From Cheiracanthium punctorium (Eukaryota; Arthropoda; Arachnida; Araneae; Cheiracanthiidae), in the NCBI GenBank assembly GCA_038373885.1, contig JAWZYV010012362.1, forward strand, positions 1 to 64,000: a DNA stretch of 64,000 bases, read 5' to 3'. The position numbers were made by a program, and so were the translations under genes. Under the pieces are notes generated by a model. The model was given only the letters and a program-made list of their open reading frames with translations, searched no databases and had not been told where the DNA came from. Below, in pieces: positions 21,571 to 32,839 of the stretch; positions within the stretch are counted from its first letter, which is position 1; each line of letters opens with the position of its first letter.

Positions 21571-21782
21571 TTCTCAAGTACCCACTATTTTTCTTGGCAC
21601 TATTTTTTTTCAAACATTCACTCTTTCCCTTCTTTTGGACACTAACTTCTCCCAAACATTGAATTTTTCTTGGAACCACCTTCTGCCGAAAAATCAATTT
21701 ATATTTTTTTTCTTGGAACTATCGTCTTCTGAACAAACAATTTTTCTTTTCTTCTTGGCACTACCTTCTCCAGATATGTCAG
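21566..21782. repeat. Degenerate tandem repeat, unit about 37-45 bp
   Basis: Five or so diverged units share the core TTTTTCTTGGCACTACCTTC followed by TCC-AAACAT-like sequence. They start near 21566, 21592, 21628, 21668, 21705 and 21750. Spacing is irregular and units are about 60-75 percent alike by eye. The minus strand stays open across part of it (VPRKIQCLGEVSVQKKGKS). Confidence 0.6.
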
Positions 21783-22215
21783 TTTTGACCACAGACCACT
21801 TTGAGTGGATTGCCTATTGCACTAATTATTTGTCCTAATTTTTGTGTAAGGTATTTTAAAATTTTGTTAATAGCTTGCATTTATAATTAATTTGTTCAAG
21901 TGAAATATATTTACCCTAGTTAAAATTGAGGGATAAATTAGAACTGAATATAATTAATGTAAAAGATTTTTTAAAAAATAGAAAATTTCTCAGTTCAATC
22001 ATGTTATATACAAATGTTAATAGTTAAGTTGAAACTGTTGTTATATACATCAGTGTATATGTATTTAAAGATTAATAAAATATGAATATTCTGTAAAATG
22101 TCATTCGCGCACACTTTTAATTGGAAAATCTGAAAAAATGTTGTTCACACTTATTTTACACATTCGGATTTTCTCAAGTTGGCAAGTATATAGATGTTAT
22201 TTCCTGTGCTTAAAA
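21783..22215. other. Gene-free stretch containing the hAT-A right end
   Basis: AT-rich, no coding signal. It holds the right terminal repeat of hAT-A (22180-22189). Confidence 0.5.
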
Positions 22216-22938
22216 ATGGAAATAAATACTAAAGACAAACATAACGTTCGATTAATAGATGCTGCAGAAAAAAAAAATTAATTTGAAGTGTTTGAATAGA
22301 TGATTGTTGTTAAAACAGCTGACAAACAAGAATTGACACTTAATGTTGGTGATTCCATCAAGAAGATAGAAGTAAGAAAAGTAATGTGCAAACTGTGTGC
22401 TGATAATATTTATTATGAGAAAAGAGGTTTCACTTCCCTCTCTGGCCACTTGCAATACAAAAAGCATACCTCCAAGGAACAAATAAAATGCAAAAATTAC
22501 AGCCTACCCACATGTTTTGTACCCGAGGCTGTTGAGATTGTATCAAAGCCTGCCGCAATTGTAAATGAAATGCCGGTTAACGTACCACTATGTGATAGAG
22601 TTACAAATGCTGAATGCTTGATTTTGGGTGTTTTAGCAGAAAATAATTTTCCATTTACAATGTCCCCAGTGCTTGTTGAATTAAGTAAAATTTTTGCAGG
22701 TGACAAAAAAGCACTTAATCATCTGAAAATGTACTACAGCGTCATGTAAAATGTGCCTGGGTTTAAGCAAGACATTTACTGAGGAAACCTGTAAAAATTT
22801 ACAGACTGCCAAATTTTCATTAATTTAGATGAAGCTATTAGCAATAATTTTAAGAGTTATATCCATTTCTAGTAAGTTATCTTTCACCTGCATCTAATAG
22901 AGTCGTAGTAGAGCACTTGACTGACTGACTGAAGTTAG
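22216..22938 (+). pseudogene. Second hAT transposase (hAT-B), N-terminal part
   Basis: It starts at an ATG (MEINTKDKHNVRLIDAAEK), breaks, and then runs open from 22300. It contains a BED-type finger (MCKLCADNIYYEKRGFTSLS, GHLQYKKHT), then DRVTNAECLILGVLAENNFP and KALNHLKM. The coding signal continues in other frames through SKTFTEETCKNLQTAKFSL, LDEAISNN and finally VSYLSPASNRVVVEHL at 22892-22938. There it stops abruptly at the left end of the next inserted sequence. No catalytic C-terminus follows. The closest candidate lies at 25.6 kb. Confidence 0.7.
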
Positions 22939-24700
22939 AGACCCTATACTTCGTTAGAGACCCGACATGAGTGGAATAATTTCTGATTGGCTGAAGCGGA
23001 GAATCAGCCGCCGCAGGCTATGGATGAAAATCTTCCGTAGAGTTAGCATTGTGAAACAGAGTGACTTCGGAAAAACTGCTGTATCTAAGCATTAATAATC
23101 AGTCTTATGTTTTTCCTTTCGATTTTCCTAATCTGAAATTCTTACTTAATGCATAAAAATCACTTTTTAACTAGAAATCCGAAATTAAGTACTATTTTGA
23201 AGCGATTATTTACGTAGTTTCGCTTTCGAGCTGTCATCGGAAGCTTGAATTTTAAGTCTTATCTTACACTTTCCTTGTTTGAACTTTACGAAAATATTGT
23301 TTTAACATGTATTTATGTTATATGTGCGCATATCACGCATTAAATTAACTAAAAAATCCTTCAAAAGCTTTGTATTTTGTATTTTTTTCCATGATTGCGC
23401 CGGACTGCATTTGGCGAAAAGAATACAGACGCCAAACTGCTGTTGGCTCCTTTTTACTCTGCGCCTTTCATCTGAGTTTTTTGCTTTGAGTCAAAATGTT
23501 TCAGTTTCAGTTATAAATATTTAGATACAGCAATATTTTTCTGAAATCGTAGCTCACTAGATATCAGTCTCTGAAAAATATTTACTGGCATGAGTTGTTT
23601 TAAGCACTCTATGCAGAAGTTATTCAGCTGTTCAAAAATGTACGTGTTATTGAGGTGTAATTGAATATTTACTATTTACTTTTCAATTTTTGCTTTTTGT
23701 ACTTGTAATGGTCTAATGGTCTTTTGAAGTAGTGTTACTGTTTTTTACGGATTTTTTTTTTTTTTTGGGGGGGGGGGCACTGGAAAGATTTTGGGGGGAT
23801 TTTTTCTTCTATTTTTCCTTTTGAATTTCCAAACAAATATTGAAAATAAAAAGATCTTGATGCAAAATTGGGAGCGCATGCCCCTTTCTGTATATTCTAA
23901 CGGCATATTGTGCTTTAACCCATATTATCGCAACAAATCTACTAATAATACCTATTCCTTTCATCTTCGTTTCTTCCCCGTAAATGCACAATTTAAATAT
24001 TTAAATCCTCCATGTTTCGGCAGAAGGAAATATTTTACTTTAATCTCGTTTCTTTGCTAATTTACTTTGATATGACGTAAATTTTATGGCATGCCGTGTT
24101 AGAAGGAACATTTAGAAGGAAAGGATTAACATTTAGAAGGAAAGAAAAGTAGAATTGTTCAGCACAAATATATGTATTTGTATACATTTAAAACTGACAA
24201 ATGAAGTTATTCATGTGAACTTAATCATAATTTACTTCTACAACAACATTATAGGAAGCATACTTGAAGAAAAAAAAAACAGTTTTCCAATATTTAAAAA
24301 TCAACCAATACCAATATTCATATAAATTAAGGGTTTATGAATGATGTACTACAAATATGAATTAATAAACAAAAACAAACAAACAAACAAAATGTAAGGG
24401 GAATAATAATACATCGTTATGTGATTGCACTTTAATTTGCTGCACTGTAGTTATTTCTCCGTACTCGCATTGCATCCATAATTGAACGATATTATGCATG
24501 CTCAGTTCGCACCATTTAAAGGTAGAAATAAAAAGCGAAAAATAAAACTCGCCTGCTTCCCAAGTAACGGCCAACTGAGGGAAAACGGGTTGCCGTAGTT
24601 TGGATGATTTTTCTGCCGTGGATGATTTTCTGAGCATGCGCACTAAGACGATGTCGTATCTCTTACGAAGTTCAGTATCTCTAACTGAAGTAGGTGCTTG
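22934..24700. mobile_element. Candidate non-autonomous DNA transposon with about 40-bp inverted repeats
   Basis: The left side reads CTGAAGTTAGAGACCCTATA then CTTCGTTAGAGACCCGACAT. The right side, reverse-complemented, reads CTTCAGTTAGAGATACTGAA then CTTCGTAAGAGATACGACAT. About three quarters of positions match over about 42 bp. It breaks the hAT-B coding sequence at 22938. The interior has no meaningful ORF. I could not define a target duplication, so superfamily and exact ends are open. Confidence 0.5.
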
Positions 24701-25587
24701 TCGGAGTTCCGGCACAGCGTGCACACCTCCAGTATGTAATGTGTTGGATGTTCATAAAAATGGATGTTAATAGAGGCAGCTAAAATTTAGCTGCTGGTTC
24801 AGTGCAGAGAGTCATAGGGCAGAAAAGAGATGTCGACTCGACCTCCCCCCCCACCGTATAATTTTTTTTTTTTTTTTTTTTTTTGTGTGCGTAAACTCCC
24901 AGTTGCCCCACTTCATTTATAGCATGTTCCTGTAGTTTGCAGACTGCCCAGGGTTCGTACGCGGCCTTGAAAACCTTGAAAGTCCTTGAATTTCAAAATT
25001 TCGATTTCAAGGCCTTAAAAAGCCTTGAAAAAGCGTATTTTACCCTAAGAGTCTTGAGAATCCTTGAATTTTAACAAGGCTTTAAATTTTTTGGCTAGAA
25101 AAGAACCCTGATTAGAAAAATCTTTAAAAATAACAAAGCCCGGCCAGGCGAATCCTCGGTAAAACGGCTGTCCCGACAAGTTTCAGGAATACCACGTGAT
25201 AGTCTTATCGCTTATAATGTCAATCATCGCTAAGGGGTCCCGGAAGCAGAATTTTTTCTTGCTTTCTGCTGCTAGTATTAATATCTTTCTGCAAGATATT
25301 TTTAATATAATAAGTAGAAAATATTATGCATCAATGATCTCCAAAAGTAATTCAAGTCACTATGAAATAAAGTAGTATGTAAAAACCATGCTGCAAGAAC
25401 AAAAATGCCTTACAAAAACAAAACCAGTTGAGTGAATGTCTTTGGATCAACACGGAGGGGGAATCCTCTTAGGTCACGTGTGTTTCTAAAAATAGCTCTT
25501 CACTGAGGGGAATTTATCTATATCTGATAAAGAGGCAATGCTGTTCTACTTGAATAGTAGACGTTTTTTACAAAACTTAACCAAAAA

Positions 25588-26424
25588 GTTAAAGATAAGT
25601 GCCCACGTAAGTATGATGTGGTTAATATTTCATGTCTTGATCCCAGATTACTAATTAAAAACAGAGAGAATAACAAATTCAAGTTTAACAATCTGTTATT
25701 GCATTTAACAAATTGTAAAAAAATCAATGAAAATATTTGTGATAATATTCTTAAGGAATATGAATTATTCATCGAAGAGTTTCACTGAATGGATATTGAA
25801 GTACAGTTTAAAAGCTGTTTAGAAAATTATTTTGATCCAGCTGTAGACCGACTAGATGTGTTTTTTTCTCAGTTTCTTAGCCAAAAATGTAAATTATAAG
25901 AATTTGTGGAGTATCATAAAACTACTATTGTTATTATCTCATGGGCAGGCTTCTGTGGAAAGAGGATTTTCTGCAAATAAAAGGCTGATGGTGGAGAATC
26001 TATCTGAGCAGACTATTATAGCAAAGCGTGTTATAGACGACCACATTAAAAGTGTTGGTGGATTGGAAAATGTTGATATTACAAAAAAATTATTGATATC
26101 CGCTGCAGGAGCAAGGCAGAAGTATTCTGCATATCTAGAAGATAGAAAAAAAGTTGTTAAAGTAACAGAGAAGAGGAAATTAGTTTTGGATAATTTGGAT
26201 GAATTTAAAAAAAAAAAAAGAAAAGATGTATGGAGAAAGACATTGAAGAGATAAGCAAATCATCAATTACATTTGCTAAACAAGCAGAAGAAACAGGAAA
26301 ATTATCTTTAATTTCGAAATCTAATGCTCTCCGACGAAGGGCGGAAGAGAAAAAAAATGATCTCAAAAAATTAGATTTAGAGATAGAGGAAAAATGTTTA
26401 GCTTTAAAAGATATAGATAGTTAA
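25588..26424 (+). pseudogene. hAT transposase C-terminal part with dimerisation domain
   Basis: It starts with KVKDKCPRKYDVVNISCLDP (the CLDPR motif of hAT transposases), passes a stop, then MDIEVQFKSCLENYFDPAVD. The hAT dimerisation region is unmistakable: LLLLLSHGQASVERGFSANK followed by IIAKRVIDDHIKSVGG. A lysine-rich tail (ARQKYSAYLEDRKKVV and a poly-K stretch at 26207-26222) ends with a coiled-coil-like piece to 26424. At least two frame changes. BED finger and the first catalytic residues are absent. Confidence 0.8.
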
Positions 26425-27306
26425 CACTAATTGCTTTTTGAATAATTATTATACTTTGAATACTTTTGCTTTTGAATAATTTGCCTGTTACATTCATTGC
26501 AATAAATATTTATTGACTTTAAAAAGAAATGTTTTATGTTTCTATCTGGTCTAGTCAATTTTTTTAAATACATGAAATGATTGTAAAATTTACACTAGTA
26601 ATGCTACTAATTTAGTTTTTTTTTCCCTGTACTTTTAGTTTGGCACACAACATAGCAAAAAAAAAAAAAAAAAAGATTTAAAAAAGGCTTTGATTATATT
26701 CTAGAATATATAAAAATATGTTGTTATATTGCGTGTATAGATCATACTTAGGGACATTTATGGGACTATATTCTGTATGCAGTGCTGTTTACATTTTGAT
26801 GTTTGTTTACATGTTTGGTTCTGGCGCCATCGTGGGCGATGCTCAGCAGGAGTGAAGTACCCTGCCGATGGTTATTTAGGCTGGCAACCATAAAAAAGTG
26901 TACATCGTCAGTTTGGGAATTTGAAATTGTTTTATGTTATGGATGGAAGGGAATGAAATGTGTTATGTTATTGTATGAAAAAGTGTGTGTGTGTTTGTTA
27001 GAAATAGGGTGTGAATATAAAGCTAGGAAGCATGTTTGTTTTACGTTATCGGCTGGTGTCAGTGTTTGTGAGAAATGCAGTGTCAATATAAAAGTAAATA
27101 AAAGAAAGCATGCTGGTGTTACATTATAAGCCGGTGGGTGTTAGGGACATTTCTGAGTGGTTAATTAAAAAAAATAAAGGTAAGTGCTTTTTTTTAACGA
27201 ATTTTTGCAATTTATAAGGTTTTTAATGTGAATTTTAAATTGATGTTTTTATGTTATCATAAGTGCTATTTATGTACTATTCTAATCATACTGACTTTAT
27301 ATGAGG

Positions 27307-27468
27307 TGTACAACTAGGTTGTTTAATCCACCGATGTTTTTTTGCATTGAAAACGGGCCAGTGTTTGTTTGCCCAGTTTACATTAGCTGTACAACTAGGG
27401 AGCTTAATCCACTATAGTTAAAAAACGGTCGACTGTTTGCTCATTTTAAATTGCCTGTTACCTAATTT
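27307..27468. repeat. Imperfect tandem repeat, period 81 bp
   Basis: TGTACAACTAGGTTGTTTAA (27307) and TGTACAACTAGGGAGCTTAA (27388) open two units, each followed by ATCCAC, an A-rich part with AACGG and a TGTTTG stretch. Confidence 0.6.
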
Positions 27469-27582
27469 GCTGATGTTTTTTAGCTTAAATATGGACGGTG
27501 TATTTTGTTTTAATATTTTTGTTAGTGGAATATTGTGCAATTTTAATGTGTTAAAATACTTTGCTGATCGTGCAAATTGGTT

Positions 27583-27632
27583 GGCGAGAGTCACTGGGAC
27601 TTGGTAACCACCAAGCCCCAGCGACTCTCGCC
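27583..27632. repeat. 50-bp hairpin with 23-bp stem
   Basis: GGCGAGAGTCACTGGGACTT + GGT pairs with ACC + AAGCCCCAGCGACTCTCGCC around an AACC loop, with two mismatches that become G-U pairs on one strand. It is isolated from any ORF and lies inside the hAT remnant. Confidence 0.8.
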
Positions 27633-28614
27633 TTGTTTACACGGGGTGTGCACCGGCTTGTATGATTTTACCCATTTATGTATACTCCTGGAAAAATTAT
27701 ATTTTCTCCTGGAAAACTCCTTAAAAACTCTTGGAATTCATACTGCCAAAAAGTGTGGGAACCCTGAAGGGAGCAATTTTGCCCAATTTATTGCCTGATT
27801 TCAAATCAATGATGTGAAAATACTTTTTTATTTGCCTAAAGCGAGCTCTTGACATCACTGAAGTAACAATTAGACTGACAAATCTTCATATGTGCTCCAA
27901 TACAAATCCTCACCAGGAACGGGGACGGGGGGAGGGGGGGGGGGAGAGAAGGAGTATAGACACGCTATAAGAGGGAAACAAAGGGTCTTTGACCTGTTTC
28001 TGAACACATTATCAGAAAAACTTAAGTTGTTAGGTTTTCACCATTATGGATTATAGAAGTATGGAGCAATGTAAATTACCCGAGAAGTATAGCGAATCAT
28101 CCCAATGTTCCCAAATGGGAACAACAACATTTGATGTATCATAGTAAATGCAATTTTATTGTAAACTATTATTTATCATATTTGCTCATTAAGGTAGTCC
28201 TTATTTATCATCATAAATCTCGAATTTTATAGTTTTTGCACCTTTTACAAATTGTACATAAAATGTTTTATAAACACTTGTGAAAATAACCAAAAAACGT
28301 ATTTTTCATGAATTTTCGTAAGCGACAGTAATTAGAAAATAGATTAGGTTTTTCATCAATAAATCAAGTCACTTTTTAACTATAAATATAATTTTTTGTA
28401 AGTGCATAAAAGTAAAACATTTTTTTAAAAGAAATTTCAAAGGTGATGTTCCCGTTTGGGAACATTGGCGTGTAAAAGTTAAGTGGAAATATAATAAGGT
28501 TGTTTGCCTGGCTTCAAATTTTAAACCAATAGGTTCACTTAAAGAAGGAGCGTAGCAGAAAAGGAAAGAATTGATGTACATCAGACCTATGTTACGGCAT
28601 CATATAATAGAAAC

Positions 28615-28760
28615 ATGGGGGGAATAGACCTACTAGATCAATCTTTGAGCCTTTACCGTCCAAAAATAAAAGGGAAAAAATGGTGGTGGCCATTTTTCAC
28701 CAACACACTAAACATGGCAGTTGTGATGTGTGGTATCAACCTATTTTCATTTCAAGTGAC
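28615..28760 (+). pseudogene. piggyBac transposase C-terminal fragment
   Basis: MGGIDLLDQSLSLYRPKIKG followed by KKWWWPFFTNTLNMAVV matches the conserved piggyBac segment with GG-x-D-x-xDQ (the D of the DDE triad), the Y-x-x-x-x-KG and the KWW-x-P-F motif. The frame then runs into AT-rich sequence. The N-terminal two thirds and the cysteine-rich end are missing. Confidence 0.8.
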
Positions 28761-31650
28761 TTTGCATTTTTCTAATAATAAGTTTTACAATCAAACCATT
28801 TTTATTTCAAGTGATTTTGGTTTTTTTTTAATAATAAGTTTTACAACAAGTGTTTCTTTTTCAATAACTTACAATAATTTTGCTATCTTTTAATGAGTAT
28901 TTTACCCTTTTTAAGTTATGTTAATAATGATATATCTTTAATGCTTCCTTAAATATTTTCCTTTAATATTTGCTTAATTCACTTTATTTATTATGTTTTT
29001 GCCTTAAATCAGTTTTTCTATAGTACCAATTTGGTGACCCCATATTATTTTTTCCCTTCCTACTTCTGAAGCTAAATCCTAAGATGTTTACTTAAATTTA
29101 AATGTTTTCCTTTTATTTTATTCTTTTGCTAATATACGGATAGATTTCGATCCTAGTTAGGAATAATTCTTAATTTTGAGCATTTCCCCGTGCGATTTGA
29201 CTATTTTTCCGGCCTAGGTACTGTTTCGGTCAATCGCCATTTTTTTTTCATTTTGATTGACGCTTCTTCTGATGTCTCGCCATCTTGAAATCGTCCGCCA
29301 TTTTCAGAGAAGATCGGTGCTTTGCACACGGACTCCTTTTTCCCGCGCGTTTCTCTGCGAGATTTCGAGAAGGAAGCTGGCATTGGCGATCTGTCGTTGG
29401 TTGAGGAAGCAGCGCGTGAGGGGGGGAGGAAGGAAAGAGCCGGCTGGGTGAGGAGGATAGCGTCAGTCGAGATTAGAGTGAGTGTGTGTGCGGAGGTGTT
29501 TCAGTTTTTCCCTTGACTAGGCCAGGAGCGAGGAGACTAGCAGCCGGTTAGTCTCAGACCATTCAAAATGTCATTGTTCTAGATTAGAGCAGATTTGGAG
29601 GAGTGGCAGTTGCATCTTCCATGCCATCATAATTCCTGGAGCCGACCTCTTAAAAGCAGCCACCATGAGAAGGTCGTGATCGATGCACCGGCGACCAGAG
29701 GAGGGAGCCAAGGCCTGAAAGGGGAGTCCCAGCCATCGGAATGACACAGGTGATGTTTTTCGCATTTCTTTTCAAGTGACGGTGCGGGAGCGATATTTTT
29801 GTAACGCCGAGGTCTACGTTGCTGGCCTGTGTTTGAAGAAGCCGTTCTTTAGTCCTACTACACCCAGATAGAAGCTGTGTAAGAACTTTCCACGTCAATT
29901 TCTGTTACAAACATCATCTCCTTCGGCCATGAAAGTTTATCAAGGACCCCCCCAAGCCTGGCAGCCTTCCACTTGGACACTCTTCCATTCTGCTCACCCT
30001 TTTGCACCATTTTGGGCGCGGGCGTCAAGCCCCTCATCCCCCTTAACTTAGTTTCAATGTAGTACCGGTCCCCCTCAATATTAACCTTTTAATTTCACCA
30101 TTTCTTTCTTAATTCCATGTTTTAATTGTTAGGCTTTTTTTTTCTTTTCTTTTTTATTCTACAAAAACCACAAAAAATCTTTTTTTTTTTTTGCTTTTGC
30201 AAGAATGTCATAAATAGCATATATTTATATATATATATATTTTTTTTTGCTATTATTTTTTTTGCTATTATTTTTTTTTTATATATATATTTTTTTTTTG
30301 TGTGCAAGTTAGTTAACTACATGTGTAAACAATTATTTCAATAACTATTTTTAGAGAGGCCTCTCATAAAATTCTGTAATGACTTGTAAACAATGATTTC
30401 AAAAATTTTAATTGTAAACTTTGGCACTAACGCTGATTGAATTTCAAAGATTAACTGAATGTGAAAATGTGTAATACTGGGTGTCACAAAGTGTATAAAT
30501 GTATTTCTGTTTGAGCAGTATAATTTTGCCAAACTCAACGAAATGAAAGTGTGTAATTCTCCCATATTGACCGTTTAAGCTTTAAATCATTTAATTGTTT
30601 ATTTAAGTTGTTGGTGCCTAAGTGTAAAATTGCAGCCAATTTTGTTCACGAGTTCATGTTTATTTCTGCTCAACTGTTGTGCTAACGTTTACAGTGATCT
30701 TTAAGTTTTGAACCATTATTTCCTGATTTGAAATAAATGTGATTTATTCTTGCAAAAATGTCTCATTATTGTCTGTGCTTGCTTCACACACACCAATTTC
30801 CTTTCAGCTGAGGCAATTCCGAATACGAGTCTGGGGTTAGTTTTTTTTCATCTTGGTGCCATGCCGTTGCCTTGATAATCACAACGCAAATCTTCGTTAA
30901 TTATACATAATTTTTCTTTTTGCCTCTTAAATTCCTTTGCAACACGGCAGTTGTAGTCGCTTAGAGACTCCATAGAGAATGCAAAGGAAATCTTACTCGG
31001 CTAATTTCTCTGAGAAATTACTGCCTCAATGATGAAAGTAGCGTACATAGAAAAAGAACACATTTGTTCAGGGCCCTGTGGAACTGTATCATACGTTTTG
31101 ATGAAGTTAACCATTTTCTTGTAGATTCTGGTCGACAATCTAGGTGTAAAATTTGTCAAAAAAAATACTCTTATTCCATGTGAAACGTGCAATGTAATGC
31201 TGCATAAAAAGTGTTCTGCATTGTTCCATGTAAAATAGTAAGTACAAATATTAGAATCTGAAAAATAAAGATGTGCATAATGAAAATGCTTCTTGAACGG
31301 GTAAAATGATTTTAGACATGTAAAACATTTTTTTAATTACTAAAAAGATAACTAAACTTAAAGTTATACAATAAAATATCATTGTATTAATATTTAATGC
31401 TAATACAAAAGATGATATTCAATAACATGCCACAAAAATTTCTATACACCCAGTAAATAATTATATAATATCTAAAATGTGTAACATAGCTTTTCACTAA
31501 TTTGAAATATTAATAAAATATATGTTTTTCTGAAAATTTGATTTTGGGCATGATGTGCTCTTTCTCATAATTAAAACAGTAAAAAGTATCTGTCAAATTT
31601 GTGCATTAGTATAAAGTAAAGAAAAAACAGCTTTACCCCCCAGTAAGCAC
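28761..31650. other. Gene-free stretch inside the piggyBac remnant
   Basis: I recognise no gene. The segment 29160-30050 is markedly more GC-rich than its surroundings and may be a foreign insert such as an LTR or leader. It is followed by long T and TA runs (30126-30300). An AATAAA lies near 30733, followed by TGTCTGTGCTTGCTTCAC. I could not find paired ends. Confidence 0.4.
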
Positions 31651-31809
31651 CAATGTTCCCATTTTGGGAACATGCTATTTCTCTTAAACATTTTAATTTT
31701 TTGGATTTTTTTTTTTTTTTACTCATTGCTTTTAAGACTTCCTATGCATTAATAAAAACCTATGGTTTCATTAAAAATACTGTTAAAACATATAGTGGCG
31801 CCGAATGGG

Positions 31810-32405
31810 TTAAGTGTATATAAAACTCTAAATACAAAACCTTGTATCGGAAGCTGCAGCATTGTGTTGGAAGCCTTTGGAGGCTCTAAGATTAAACCAG
31901 TTGGTTCTGTAAAATTGCAATGCATTATTAATGGTACAAATCAGGTAATTCAGTTTCTAGTTGTATCCAATAATCAGGCACGACCATTATTGGGACTTGA
32001 AACCTGTGTCAAATTAGATCTAATTAACAGGATAAATAACATCGAAATTCCTAATAAAGGTAAGTGTGACCAGTATTCTGATGTGTCACTTTTATCAAAA
32101 GAGCATTTTATTAAATATAATTTAGCGGTGTTTGAGGGCTTAGGAAAATTCAGTGGGACATGTAAAATTACTTTAAAAGATCAGGTAAAACTGGTTGTAA
32201 GGCCACCTCATAGAATACCAGCTTAAGACCCAAACTGGAAATGAAATTAGCAGAGTTAGAAAGCCAAGGTATAATTTATAAAGTAGATAAGCCTACAAGT
32301 TGGGTGAGCAGTATTTTAATTATTGAGAAAGCCAATGGTCTTTAAGAATCTGTTTGGATCCCCAGAATCTTAATAAGGCAATAAAAAGAGAGTATGTATT
32401 AATTC
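31810..32405 (+). pseudogene. Ty3/gypsy pol remnant, protease tail to RT start
   Basis: After the TTAA junction the frame encodes the end of an aspartic protease (IQFLVVSNNQARPLLGLETC, LDLINR), a linker and the RT N-terminus. The pieces RPPHRIPA, LRPKLEMKLAELESQGII, WVSSILIIEKANG and ICLDPQNLNKAIKREY lie in changing frames (two shifts, near 32223 and 32340). The protease DTG/DSG is absent, cut off by the piggyBac element. The RT continues at 54189, beyond the 21.8-kb hAT insertion. Confidence 0.85.
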
Positions 32406-32520
32406 TAGGGATTGACAGATAGTATCGGCGCCGATACCTCCTATTTTTTTAGGTATCGGTTCTTTCGATTGTAAAAGTATCTGTTTCTGTTGCTTTCATC
32501 CATTTTCGCCGATACTTCGC
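32406..32520. promoter_or_regulatory. hAT-C left terminus with subterminal repeats
   Basis: Repeats of GTATCGGCGCCGATAC and AGGTATCGG follow the terminal repeat, and TTTTCGCCGATACTTCG ends the array. Such repeats are the usual binding sites of hAT transposase. Confidence 0.65.
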
Positions 32521-32671
32521 TTTTCAGAAGAAAACCACGCAGGCGCAATGCCATTCTAGAATCTTTATTTTGGTAATGAGATTAGAGGGGTCGCTTCATT
32601 GGCACATTTGTTTGCGCGAGTGTTTTCGAACTGTGATTTTTTTTTTTTTTTTTAATTCTAACCATCACTGA

Positions 32672-32839
32672 ATGGATGTCATATCACCAAGTGTGGACGA
32701 AATTCTGGACAAAGAATCATTAGATGACAGTTTAACAGGACAATCGTCTATTCTTCTAAATTATTTTGAATTGGTGCCCAACACTAAATACGCTATCTGC
32801 AAGGATAGCAAAAAACAAATGTCGAGAGGTAGCCTATAA
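32672..32839 (+). pseudogene. hAT-C transposase N-terminal piece (possible first exon)
   Basis: The ATG at 32672 opens MDVISPSVDEILDKESLDDS and continues to ILLNYFELVPNTKYAICKDS then KKQMSRG. YAICKDSKK looks like the start of a BED finger (C-x2-C expected, here C-x2-S). The frame stops at 32837 just after AGAG-GTAGCC, which could be a splice donor. It lies in the right order and strand for the transposase body at 45.4 kb. Confidence 0.55.

Larger units (their letters stand above)
16526..22189. mobile_element. hAT element (hAT-A) with nested piggyBac and Penelope pieces
   Basis: The left end ATACTTGCCA (16526-16535) and the right end TGGCAAGTAT (22180-22189) are exact inverted repeats of 10 bp. 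Flanking octamers are GTAGATGC (16518-16525) and ATAGATGT (22190-22197), matching in 6 of 8, as expected for an old hAT 8-bp duplication. The inside holds two parts of one hAT transposase, on opposite strands, plus a piggyBac element and a Penelope fragment. Element limits are inferred from the repeat and octamers only. A chance match is possible but unlikely given the hAT coding content. Confidence 0.6.
24949..27766 (+). mobile_element. hAT remnant with CAGGGTTC ends
   Basis: CAGGGTTC at 24949 and its complement GAACCCTG ending at 27766 are the known ends of a common hAT group. Next to them are repeated CCTTGAA / CTTGAAA motifs (24968-25080) and, at the right, CCTGGAAAA and CTCCTGGAAAACTCC. 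A hAT transposase C-terminus lies inside at 25588-26424. Flanking octamers (AGACTGCC and AAGGGAGC) do not match, so the two ends may come from different copies. Confidence 0.55.
26425..28100. other. Mostly gene-free stretch with small repeats
   Basis: It holds the 3' side of the hAT remnant, an A19 run near 26656, an 81-bp imperfect tandem repeat (27307-27468) and a 50-bp hairpin (27583-27632). The 108-residue frame at 26803 shows no similarity I know and is probably not a gene. Confidence 0.5.
28106..31809 (+). mobile_element. Second piggyBac remnant, right end at TTAA 31810
   Basis: Three copies of a palindrome mark the interior: TGTTCCCAAATGGGAACA at 28106, TGTTCCCGTTTGGGAACA at 28447 and TGTTCCCATTTTGGGAACA at 31654. 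A piggyBac transposase C-terminal piece lies at 28615-28760. The right end is GGCGCCGAATGGG followed by TTAA (31810-31813). Directly after that TTAA a gypsy coding sequence begins, so the junction is credible. The left end was not found, so the start given is only the first palindrome. Confidence 0.6.

Noticed and set aside
21566..21782. Repeat array considered as CRISPR
   Set aside because: Units are diverged, without unique spacers of constant length, and the DNA is eukaryotic.
23918..23936. TTAACCCAT as left end of the second piggyBac remnant
   Set aside because: Only the first nine bases fit the right end and other elements lie between; likely chance.
26803..27129. 108-residue frame with several Cys
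   Set aside because: No recognisable domain, and the sequence around it is repeat-like.
24949..27766. Treating the CAGGGTTC pair as proven ends of one hAT element
   Set aside because: Flanking octamers do not match, so the call is kept only at moderate confidence.
29160..30050. GC-rich block considered as a host promoter / CpG region or LTR
   Set aside because: No paired ends, gene or splice structure visible; left unassigned.
30122..30344. Frames rich in Phe/Lys/Ile on both strands
   Set aside because: They translate poly-T / poly-A and TA simple sequence.
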